From: Erigeron canadensis
Lineage: Eukaryota; Streptophyta; Magnoliopsida; Asterales; Asteraceae
NCBI RefSeq assembly: GCF_010389155.1
Contig: NC_057762.1
Coordinates: 33,044,055-33,108,054, forward strand
DNA length: 64,000 nucleotides
Direction: 5' to 3'
The notes beneath the pieces were generated by a model. The model was given only the letters and a program-made list of their open reading frames with translations, was not told the DNA's origin and did not search any database. Shown in pieces: positions 48,438 through 59,070 of this stretch (position 1 is the stretch's first letter; every line of letters begins with the position of its first letter). Position numbers and translations under genes: made by a program.

Positions 48438-48552
48438 TCTTTCAATTTCATTTCATTGATATTATGTAGCCAAATTTGATTGTACTCCCTACCATCATCA
48501 TCCTCATCAATTTCATTCCATTGATATTATATGGCCAAATTTGATTTTGGCG
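48438..48552. repeat. Short direct repeats around a CCATTGATATTAT word
   Basis: TTTCATTTCATTGATATTATGTAGCC and its partner TTTCATTCCATTGATATTATATGG are two direct copies of about 37 bp, starting near 48440 and 48511. Both end in CCAAATTTGATT and are separated by CATCATCATCC. Noncoding. Confidence 0.75.
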
Positions 48553-49620
48553 GGTTTAATATAGCTTGTCTTCCCACATTCTTGATAACTTGTTTATTAT
48601 TCTCATCCTAGTTGATTACCAACTTGCTTTCAACACGAACTTATCATCATTATAACCCAACTAGATTCTTGTATGCAATTATGTGTCTCTTTTACAAATG
48701 TGTTGGTTTTGATTTCTATCTACATCTATATCTGTACATCTATATCTGTGTTACATTATCAAATATGGTCCTCTTAAATTTTCAAATTTTCGTTTTTTAT
48801 CTACTAATTCAAACATGTATACTTAATTTTTACTCTATTAAAAAAGGAGTACATTTTTTTTTTCAATTTTACTTAAATGAAGCTCATTATTTAAGCTATC
48901 CAAATCAGCATATATAGTTATATACCCGTCCGTTGCACGGTAACGTTATAGTAAAACGGTAATATTATAATAAGTAGCTAGATAATATATGTTTTATTTA
49001 ATACTCTTAATAACTAAAATGTATTAAATTTATTATAAACTATAGTAAATATTTTTTTTAATTTTATATGGTCTTAAATATAATTTAAAAGAAAAAGAAT
49101 TTGTTTTAACATTCACATTGAGCTAAATGATCTGATATATTCGCTAATTAATTTAAAAGAAAAGGTTTTGCAATAATTGTTTTATGACTTTTTTTATATA
49201 TAACAATGGAGGATATGCAAAAGTTTGTATATCATTTTTATTTTGATGACAAATATGATTTTTGCTTATTTGTCATATTAGTATTAGATAAATAGTGTTT
49301 ATTTACATTTCAATCGAAATGTGATATGTATATAAACTCATCTCATTTAATTTTACATGATATTCTTAGTCGATGAATTTTATTTTATATTAATGTGTTC
49401 CCACGCATTTTGTTTAAGATATTAAAAATTTGGGATTTTTAAGGATTATTACCAAATAAATATAAATTAATGTCATGAATTATCAATAATAATTATTAAC
49501 ATAAATATTAATGAATATTAATATTAATTAATACCAGTCAAAGTCAATGCTTCCTATTGGATCGGTTATCTTTAATACCTCATAAAGCAAATCCCCTATC
49601 AAGCATTAAATAATTCTGTC
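48553..49620. other. AT-rich DNA with a Helitron-like end word
   Basis: ATACCCGTCCGTTGCACGG (48924-48942) holds the stem CCGT-TGC-ACGG beside ACCCGT. Such words are common at ends of non-autonomous Helitrons and similar short elements in eudicots. A related word, GTGTCCCACACTGGACACGG, is at 24103-24122. No second end was identified. Otherwise there is AT-rich sequence without genes. Confidence 0.3.
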
Positions 49621-51338
49621 TTTAAAATACCAATTTTACCCTTGGACATTCTCCCACATCCTGACATCCCTCCTCGGCTCCTCCCCCTAAAGTCCTAAAC
49701 AAAGAAAAAAAGACAATTTTCTGGATAATTGCATATCGATCTCTTCCCTCTCTCCGACTTCTCAGATCTTCACCATCGCCGGAATACTTTGCATCACCAC
49801 CACAACAGGCGGCTGTTATATCCGTCGGCAACTATATCGCCGGAACCACTCGCCGGCAACCACGATCTCACCATAAAACTCCCGCAATCGATCAATTAAT
49901 TTCAATTTATTGCAATCAAATTTTTTTCTTTGATTGTTTAAATCGTGATTATTAGGTTTGTATTTTGATTTTTAAATAAATTTAAATAAAATGGCAGCAA
50001 CATATGTTACCTGAATCTTCGGAGCTAAACCCACTGCCATCACACACACCATTTGTGCCACGTTCATTCTATCGTTTTTTATTTCCATTGCAAATCTGTT
50101 AACTGTAAGTTCCTTTCAATGAATTTTCTATTTTTTATATTCTCAATTTCTTATACGAAATCTGTCTTTGCCCTTTCAAATAGAAAATAGAAAAAACAAA
50201 TGTGGCTGATTTATAGGGTTGTGGAAAAAGCTAACAATAGTATAAAACTCGGGTCTGTTCATCGAGGATTTTTTTTGTTTCGGGTTTTGAAATTTGTTTC
50301 TTTCTTTGTTAATGTACATGATTTTAATTTGTGTATGATTGTTTAGTTAGTAACTTTGGTTTGGAATGTGAACTTTTGTCGAACTCATTATGGCACATTC
50401 GCACTCATGCACATTTGAAAAATGTTGCTGGTAACATGTTACATCCCTTTAGTACTTTTATCATTTACCGTAGTTTGTTGTGTGAATCTGTTGTTCCTTT
50501 CTGCTGCTAACCAGTGAGCGTATAACTATTGCTTAAAAGTTATAGGTTACATGTTGCCATGTCAGTAAGAGGGTCAAAGTGTGCATCAGGCGGGTCGCTT
50601 TGAGTCGGCCCAGAAACACCCTTAAATTAATAGTATGGTTGCGCACAGAGAGTTACTACCCGAATTGTTGTATTTTAGAGTGTTTTGTTCATTTAACATA
50701 CTCTCTCTGTGACTTCTTTGTCTCTTTAACCTGTTCAATTTGTTCCTTCTTAGCTGATCTTACCCCCTATTGGGTAAAGGAAAAATCTTTTCAACAGTTG
50801 GTCTATACAATAAGTTAGACCATATGTAGAGAGTTGAGAGACCGTTAGCTACACCTTTGAGACGGGACACAACCCAAATTAACTAATTGGTATGTAAGTG
50901 GGTCGAATTTGCTACCTTTAGCTAAACTCTGATATATATGTTCTCTATGATATATATATATATGTAGCTATCACCAGTTCAATTATGGAAAATGTAGAAA
51001 TAACGACAAACATTTGGAAGGGTAGACAATTTGGGACATGTAGATGTTTAAAGAACAATTTCGTTCTAACTTTATTCAAAAACTACTTATTCTTAAAAAC
51101 GTAGTGTGTTTTTACATGAATATCTTCTGTACACAAGGTACCAAGAACGATGAATTCACGGGGTTCTTCAAAGCGTAGTGTATTTTTACAAAGTCAACTT
51201 TTCATTCCTTTTGCCTCTCTGAAAATCGAAATGGCAATTAGTTTTGTGAAACATAATCTGCATTTTGATCGGTTTCTCTTTTCCCTTTTAATTTATCTCT
51301 TTTGACACATACGTATGTATTATAATCTAATGTTGCAG
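49621..51338. other. Leader-like region upstream of a kinase exon fragment
   Basis: 49725-49910 reads like a gene leader: CTCTTCCCTCTCTCCGAC, CACCATCGCCGG, CGGCAACTATATCGCCGG. It is followed by intron-like T-rich sequence, yet no open frame of a kinase N-terminus is present. Together with the exon fragment at 51339 it may be a piece of host gene carried by an element, or the ruins of a gene. Confidence 0.35.
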
Positions 51339-51415
51339 GTCATCCATGGATTAGAAGTACTAATAATGTGAAACTACCACTTGATGCCTACATTTCAGGA
51401 CACTTTAAGGTTATA
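51339..51415 (+). pseudogene. Isolated exon fragment of a CDPK-related kinase (CRK)
   Basis: Behind a good acceptor (TGTTGCAG) the frame reads GHPWIRSTNNVKLPLD. This matches the end of the kinase domain of CDPK-related kinases, where HPWI is followed by a spacer and V-K-V/L-PLD. After PLD the sequence departs from the family (AYISGHFK) and soon reaches a stop. No other kinase exon was found within several kilobases on either side. It is too short to encode anything by itself and is called a fragment. Confidence 0.55.
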
Positions 51416-51799
51416 AGCGTTCATCTACTCTTTGTAAAGCTGATATGCAAGTATGTTCTTTGAAGGTTGTTTTATTCCATTTTTTTTGTTAGTTGTATTC
51501 ATATAAATTGAGTCTTGTGTTCTTAGGTTGAGTTGTATTCAACAGTTACTATTCATGCCTGCAAAAGCGGGCTCACTATGAATTTGGGATGTAACAAATT
51601 TATATCATACGAGTAAAGAACATATTGGTTGAAGTTGGCCCGACCCCTAAAGACTTCTTTTAGAATTATGTGGATACTTAATGACCTAATGACTTGAAGG
51701 CTTAACCTTTTAATTAAACATATAACCCGTCTGTAGTTTTTCATATCTTCTATTTTGGTGTTATATTTTTTTTATTTTGTACATGACACAATCAATAGA

Positions 51800-51985
51800 T
51801 ATAAATAATGATACATGTGTTTCTCCATTGTACTGTAGCAGAGCAAACTAACATAATGATACATGTGTTTCTCATAATCAAAGAAGAATCGAATGCCAAC
51901 GCCTAGAAACCATATCACCGGTCATTTATTTTCAACACAAGCTTAAACCATATCACCGGTAATTTAATTACAACACAAGCTTGCA
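51800..51985. repeat. Two adjacent small tandem duplications
   Basis: ATAATGATACATGTGTTTCTC is present twice (near 51806 and 51853). AACCATATCACCGG with ACACAAGCTT is also present twice, with a 38-bp period (51908 and 51946). Noncoding. Confidence 0.85.
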
Positions 51986-52679
51986 ATTGTACGATAATAC
52001 GAAATTATCAATTAATGTAATGATCGTGAAAGTTAAAAGTAAACGTTTAGCTATTGTCACCGCAACGCGTGGGTCTTCTTCTAGTTGTTTTAAAAGTTCC
52101 CTTGTATGCAAAGTTAACTTGTTGAAGTTATATATGAAAATAATTAAGCAAACGCCACATCGAAAAAAATCCTAGATAGTACAATAAATTACACAAGATT
52201 GTCACATTAGCCCTAACTTATAGAATGATTACATAAAGGTCCTATAATTTTTAAATTTTACACCCTTTATTTAATTATCTTACAATCTTCTAATTAAAAC
52301 TTCACAATTCTTATTTGATGTTATCATATTTATTTAATATTCTAACTATTTATTTTTCCGTAAAAGATAAAATAAATTAATAATGAAAAGCTATTTACTT
52401 ATGTTTAGAAAATATTACTCTCAGATATTAAATAATTGTAAATGAAACATTTTATTTAACTTTTATTTTTAATTTTAAATCACAAATAACCAACTAATAG
52501 TTTATTATATATTTTAAGTTTTAAATATGACTTAAAAGGTGTGTCATGTATTAACATAATCTAATATACTTATAATAAATTTAATGAATTTATTTACAAC
52601 ATAAATCATTTAACTTTTAAAATAACTACTTATACATACTACCCATGCAAAGGTTACTACTTATATATATCTCATGCAA

Positions 52680-52850
52680 AGGTTGGAGGGCCTTTTCTAC
52701 CATTTAGGTAGAAACTGGAAGCAGTCTCTCTACTTAGGTAGAGGTAAGGTCTGCCTACATCCTAACCTCCCCCATACACCGTCGAGGTATTGGGGTTCAA
52801 AACCCGCGAAAGGCAGCACTGAGCAGTTACTTACTTACTTACTTTTATAT
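52680..52850 (+). mobile_element. SINE, family B, second copy
   Basis: GGTTGGAGGGCCTTTTCTACC, AGGTAAGGTCTGCCTACATC, and the B box GGGGTTCAAAACCC (52792-52805) match, in the same order, the insertion at 29502-29674. The tail is (TTAC)n instead of (TTTC)n. No clear target duplication was seen; the word CATGCAAAGGTT occurs at the start and 30 bp before it, so the 5' flank has been rearranged. Confidence 0.75.
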
Positions 52851-54607
52851 ACTACCCAATTTACATGACTTACTTTTACATTAATAGATCGCCTATCGTT
52901 GTTACCATTACTGTCACCCGTCACCACCGTTGCATTGCGCGGGGTACCCCATTAGTTTTGAATAATTCGTTTATCTTGGTTATATCTTTAGAATTTGATT
53001 CCAACAAATTGATCAAGGCACGACATTCACTCTATGGTGTTAAGCAAAGCTCAAATCAAAATCGATGTCATACCTAGACAAATTTTTTAATTAGGGTGCC
53101 AATTGAGCTCGTCTCAATAAACAGTCGGGCTAGATCATAGAGTTTCCAATATATAGCTCAAAAGTCTCCATTAGCTAGAGTTACGATTAAACAATAAAAG
53201 GTTAATTCCAGAACTCAAATACCATACAGTCAGTGCCAAAACTGTTTCTATCAAATCATTAATAAACCAAAACTGATATGTGGTGCCATCGTTACCGGTT
53301 ATGATTCGGTACCAGATTGTGAGTACCGAATTTCTCTCATCCTAGATGATTATTATTAGTAATTCGTACAAATATATTTCTTGATCAATTTCATTAACAT
53401 GAATTATACTTTTTTCTATTCCATCTAAAAAGTACTATGCATGTTACATAGAACTCCCTTTCTAATTTAAGGATAACTTCAACAATATCCCATCTTTTCT
53501 GCTAAAAGAATTTTTTTTTGGAAGCCATAAAGTTCGATAATGATGATCATATAACTAATTCCATCGACACAAAAATAAAGAATATATATCGACGAAATCT
53601 AGAAGCCTTTTGAAGTCATAATATCTTAGTTAGTACCACTAATACAGATTAAGACTAATCTCTTTTTCAAAAACGTGTAATCTAGCTTGTGTACCTAAAA
53701 TGCCATGAAAAAAAACATCGGATAGTTTCCAACCGTCGATTATTAATCATCAATTTACTGCAAATCCACGTAGTTAATTAACATACCTTTCAGACGGTTT
53801 TAGTTTGAATGGGAACTACTAATTAGTACTTGGCTCTTCAAAAAGATATAGACCAAATTCAATTCATCTTTGACACAAGAATCAAATAAAGTAATCTACA
53901 TTTCAACATCTAAAGATATAATAATACTTTCTACATCCGGAAAGCTTTTTAGTTCTGATTAATATATAGTTTAGGTGTTACACATCAGTGTCCAAATATG
54001 CATATTATCACTTAAACTAATCACCCAAACCATTAAACAATTCCTTAATAGTACATATAATTGACAATTATATATCTTAAGTACTAACAGGTGTCCGCAA
54101 GCTGACTCATCGCGCCTTTTCTATATTCTAACATTGATTCCACCACCCGAAAATAGTAACCAGAAGCTTCCATCTAGAGCTCAAAAACTCGAAAAACTTT
54201 GTTGTATTATAACATATGTTAACCAAGGATTGGATATTGGGCCGTTTTCAAGGAGACACTAACAACCACTATGTTAGTTTTTTAAGCTAGATTATTAAGA
54301 CAGTGGTCTTTCTTTTAGATTCTGTGTTATCATTTGAAGATATATGTGACTTAAGCTTTCTTAACTATAGTCATCAAATAAGGAATGTTTTCTTACTTTG
54401 ATGTTTAAGTTTTTAAAAGGACACTTGGTGGATTACTGTTGGCTAGAGATAGATATTTTGACACTTGGTGACACACCATTTGATAGATTTCTTATTTTAT
54501 GAACTATAATAAGATCCCTTAGTGGATTTGCAAATGAAAAGATAGCGTCATTAGGATTGTGAGGTCAGGGGGCACTAATTAAAATAATTTACTTCTGCTT
54601 GAGAACA
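52851..54607. other. Intergenic and promoter region of the MYB gene
   Basis: CACCGTTGCATTGCGCGGGG at 52926 resembles the reverse of the island at 25600. The rest is AT-rich. No gene, long repeat or regulatory site could be supported. Confidence 0.4.
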
Positions 54608-54617
54608 TATATAAAAA
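54608..54617 (+). promoter_or_regulatory. TATA box of the MYB gene
   Basis: TATATAAAAA lies 111 bp upstream of the start codon at 54719. It fits a transcript start near 54640. Confidence 0.55.
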
Positions 54618-54718
54618 GGGGTTGTTGTAATTGTTAAATAGCAATTTGTGTCACAAGAATTGGAGACAAGACAATAAGCATTTTTAAAAAAAAAACACAT
54701 ACTATCATATATACATAA

Positions 54719-55690
54719 ATGGACGGAATGATGGGTTGGAGAATGGCGGAGGAAGGGTGGAGGAAGGGACCTTGGACACCCGCAGAGGATAAGTTGCTTA
54801 TGGAGTATGTTGCATTGCACGGTGAGGGACGATGGAGCTCCGTGGCTAGTTCCACAGGTATGATATATATATATATATCAATCTATGTATGTGTTAAATC
54901 TAGTTCTAAATTGTTTGTGAGTTATATACATATAAACTATGAACATTACTATTGAATCATTTGAGTAAAAATTTTGCATTACAAAATAATTATTTCATTT
55001 TTGGTCCTAATTCTTGAAATAATCTTTGGTTTTAGGATTGAAGAGGAATGGGAAGAGTTGTAGGTTAAGGTGGGTGAACTACCTAAGACCGGGGCTTAAG
55101 AAAGACCAATTATCGCCTCAAGAGGAAGGCATCATTATCGAACTTCATGCTTTATGGGGAAACAAGTAATTACATCCATCTCTCATCTATCGGCTTTATA
55201 TGTCCCTCGATCTTACTTGTGCTAATATATATGTCATGATCTCTAAAATCATATTATACGTTTTTGGTACAGATGGTCCACTATAGCTAGATACTTACCA
55301 GGAAGAACCGATAATGAGATAAAGAATTACTGGAGAACCCATTTCAAGAAGCAAAAGCCAATCATCCAAAATGAGAAAAAGCGCAAATATAGCTACATGA
55401 ACCAAGAGTATCCACATGTTAACGAAAGAATGAATAATTCCACATCCTCCGAATCAGAAGAGAATGATACAATAATGATGACTGAACCACCGCTAACCTC
55501 GCTACAAGAAACCACTAAATCTAATTACGCATGCCCATGGGCCACCGGCGAGGTCCAACAACAAAACCCATGTATGATGGCGCAAGATGTTGCACGGTGG
55601 TTGGACACTGTCACGGAAGACGGTTTATGGAGTGACTTTCTTTGGAATCTAGGCCTGGATCATTCAATCCAAGCTGTGGTGGAACAATAA
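54719..55690 (+). CDS. R2R3-MYB transcription factor
   Basis: Three exons (54719-54857, 55036-55165, 55273-55690) give 228 residues; the two intron positions are the classic R2R3 ones. R2 runs from [18 protein letters not shown] through [20 protein letters not shown] to [10 protein letters not shown], with all three Trp. R3 runs from [20 protein letters not shown] through [20 protein letters not shown]; its first Trp is replaced by Leu. R3 commonly carries a non-Trp hydrophobic residue there. The C-terminus is acidic and Ser/Thr-rich and ends with [20 protein letters not shown], possibly an activation motif. The repeats resemble Arabidopsis MYB27/48/59 and the stress-related subgroup 20; I cannot separate these. 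No bHLH-binding signature ([DE]Lx2[RK]x3Lx6Lx3R) is seen. It should act as a nuclear DNA-binding regulator. Confidence 0.92.
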
Positions 55691-56559
55691 TTTACTTCAT
55701 GTTCTTGAATCATAGCCCATAGAGTTTTAAGAATGCTATATTCTCTAATTAGCATTATCGAAACCATAGACATCATTTTTTTGGGTTGTATTGGGGTACG
55801 TAAGAAAGGACTCAAGTAGAATTAATAAATGTTTCTTATTATCAAAATTATATTTGTCATGGAATCTTGTCTGCATTTTTGGTTAAAAAAAGCACATAGC
55901 ACACTAGTTATTATAGAATTTCAATTCAATGTTTCATGACATAAAAATGATTATAAACTCCTTGTTTCAATATAATGGTATTCAAGTTCCAGATTTATAA
56001 TGAGAAAATTGAAGATGTGCAACCCATGTTTTATATATATGTTAATTATAACACCTACTTATGATAACGGAGAGGGGGCACCTGCGTCACTAGCTCCCCC
56101 AAGAAGGGAACTAATTAAACGCAACGAAAACTTATGAATATCGCTTTTGTCGGGCTCAACTGAGGACACCAATTAAGTAGAAGAGAACGTTAATTTTTGA
56201 GCAAAAATTAAGAGATAGAGGGAATTCGTCAATATATTCGACATGCCGGCTGATCAGTCGAAGGCCTCTAAAAATGTCGATCAGTGGATGTCATGTTTTG
56301 GGGCGTGATGTATGTGCCAAACCAAAAGCCACGAATGTTCACACCTTGATCATTCTTTGCTCATAAGGCCCATATATGCCAACCAGAAGCCCAACTTCCT
56401 CATTTCATCTCAACTAGAAAATTTTGGACCCCGCACCAATTCCTTTGTTGAAACGGTTCGTTATTTTAGTATATATGCCGTGAATTTTCGACAGCTTAAT
56501 AGAAATAATTTTGTCATTAATATGTTTGTTTAAAAGTATGCAAGAAAACAAAACGTAAC
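55691..56559. other. 3' flank of the MYB gene, intergenic
   Basis: A likely 3' UTR up to about 55850 (AATTAATAAATG signal near 55820), then sequence without recognised genes. The plus-strand frame near 56312 shows no family features. Confidence 0.4.
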
Positions 56560-57480
56560 CCGTAGTAGAAACCTGAACGGGATGTGATATGACAAAAATA
56601 TTAATATATTAATTCAGATATCAGGTGGATGCGATATAGCAAAATGCAAGTAGCGGTACGGTGTGTCACAATAAGGTTGAATGACAATTAAAAAGTGTGA
56701 AAAAAACAAAAGAAGTAACCCGTAATAAAAAATCCGAAAAGGAAAAACAACTAAAAAGAAAAAGACGTGACAAAATCCGAACAGGATGCAATGTGGCAAA
56801 ATCCAAAATATAGGAAACGTGCGATGTGTCACTTTATAGCCGATGCGACGTGTCAAGTTTTAATAAGCATGGTGACTATTGATAACTATACCAAAAAAAA
56901 ACGAAAGAAAAACTCAAAATGGATCCGTAATGTCAGAATCTAAATAGTGATGCGGATATATGATGAACCAATAAAGAGATCATATACGCAAAAAAAAAGG
57001 TATCAAAAAACCAAGAAAAACCAAAGATAAATAACCTTAACGAAAATAGAAATAACAAAGGAAAAAATAAATTTTGTGTAAAAGTTTCCTATATATTAAT
57101 TCAGAACACAAAAGCCAAAAAACTATGATGAACACCAAGAAAAAACACCAAACGGGATCCAAAATGACAAAATCTAAATAGTGATGGGGGGTATACGATG
57201 AACCAATAGAAAGAAAACACAAAAGCAAAAAAACTATGTAATAAACCAACAAATACCGAAAGAAAAATAACCTTAAAGGAATCCGATATAGCAAAATCCG
57301 AAAAAACGCGAGGTATAAGTGGACCAATAGAAAGAAAACACAAAAGCAAAAAAAACTATGTAGGAAACCAAGAAAAACCGAACAAAAAATAACCTTAACG
57401 GAATCCGATATGGCAAAATCTGAGAAAAACACGGGATACAGGCGAGACCAATAGAACAACGCCACGTAGCATGTGGCATT
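56560..57480. repeat. Diverged minisatellite, unit about 122 bp
   Basis: The best units begin AACCTTAAAGGAATCCGATA (57269) and AACCTTAACGGAATCCGATA (57391). Each holds GCAAAATC, ACCAATAGAAAGAAAACAC and AAACTATGTA in the same order. Older, shortened units with GACAAAATCCGAACAGG, TGGCAAAATCC and GTAACCCGTA extend back to about 56560. The long minus-strand frames here (up to 153 codons) are repeat-driven and rich in Phe and Leu, not genes. Confidence 0.85.
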
Positions 57481-58801
57481 GTTCATAAGCCTCGCCATTA
57501 ATGATATAGTAATATCTTGCCACCACCAATATTAATATATTATGCCATTCATATCTGATCTTAGTTTTTCACTTCATCCTCAAAGATTTTATTTTTGAAA
57601 TATTTTAACACAAACTTATATAAACTTTTTATTAATACTAATATATGAAATTTTTATGAATATAAACTTTTTATGAATACACAACAATACTTTTTTATAC
57701 ATAAAACTTTATATTAATACAATAAAATAAATAAGTTTTATAACCAAATACATTTAAAAAAACCCCCATAAATATATACAAGGTTACACGACTTGATATA
57801 AAATTTCTAACGAATAACTTAATAAAACCCAATATAAAATTTCCACAGAGTAGCCAAACTCAAGTCCTGGGACTACAATCAAGGCTGAATCCTAATAGCC
57901 TTTATAAAACAGAAGAAATATTATTATTCTTAATCAACTAGGGAGATGGTACATCATTAAGGCTATCAACCTAGCGTTGCATTAATGTAAAAAGATTTCT
58001 ATCAAACTCAATTGGGTATATGTATCCAATACTGATCCATTTTTTATATATAGCACCTTGTTAGCCATTTAATAACGCCTCATGTACCCCGACAATGGAA
58101 ATTTAGTAACCCAAACATGGGTTTTAGACAACAACGTTGCTATTAAAATCCCAGTTAAGATCTGACAGTCTAGTTCACATGCATACTACCACACGCTGAC
58201 TGCGTTAATTACAGTTGACCGCTTAATCATATTTTCAATAACGATGTCGTTGATGAAAGATTCTGGTCGGGTTACCAAATATTCCTTGGTCGCACATATG
58301 AGGTACAAATTTTGTTGGCTATTAAAAAATATAATATAATGCAATAATCATTTCCAAGACCGTGGTTACATTTTTTCTAGTAACTCGTAAATAGTTGGAT
58401 TATTGTACATTCACAACTATGTGATATCACCTATCAAGAATCTAAATCAAATTGATATCATCTTTAAAATCTGTACGGACAATGAAAGTATATAATAATA
58501 AATAAAACAAATCCTATGATACCGACCATTCATCAACTGACACGTGGGCTACCTATTTAAAGATGGTGACATATGTTGATTTATTTTATCTGTAAAAACT
58601 AATAATTCACATTTGACTCCAAAGTCTCATCCCCACGCGCTCACCTCCTTCATCCACTCACACAACTCTTGACCGCACGCGCTCAACTGCAAGTGGGATA
58701 CCTTTCTCATTAGATGGTGCTTGCTTGTGTTTCTTAAATAGGTTAAAAAGCATGAAGCTTTGAAGATGGAAACAACACCAACCCTAAACTTCATATCTGG
58801 C
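57481..58801. other. AT-rich upstream region of the MADS gene
   Basis: No coding sequence recognised. ACACGTGGGC at 58541 contains a G-box CACGTG within 530 bp of the MADS start. CACGCGCTCACC and CGCACGCGCTCAAC (58635-58690) are two similar short words. Possible regulatory value is only suggestive. Confidence 0.35.
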
Positions 58802-58809
58802 TATAAAAA
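58802..58809 (+). promoter_or_regulatory. Probable TATA box of the SEP-like gene
   Basis: TATAAAAA, inside GGCTATAAAAAATG, is 262 bp before the start codon. This implies a leader of about 230 bases, which is common for SEP genes. Confidence 0.5.
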
Positions 58810-59070
58810 ATGAAGGAAAAATAAATAAATCCTTTTATTATATAAAAAAAAAGTATATATCAGTTTGCAAATAAATCCATCTTTTCTATATATTTTTTGC
58901 TAAAACCTTCAAGATTTTGTTTCTTGGTTGATCTTTTGTACAAAAATTATTACTTTTTTGCAACAATAAATATTTCTAAAAAATACCCACTTGTTCAATT
59001 CATCTGGGTAATCAAAAAGTTTGAAACTTTAGCTGAAAATTGTGAAGAATTATCATTATTTATAATAATT

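Noticed and set aside
57037..57498. 153-codon minus-strand ORF rich in Phe/Leu
   Set aside because: Product of the 122-bp minisatellite; its Phe/Leu-rich segments repeat with the unit.
58897..59070. Upstream in-frame start for the MADS protein
   Set aside because: MADS proteins of this clade begin MGRGR; the extra residues are not conserved features and lie in the leader.
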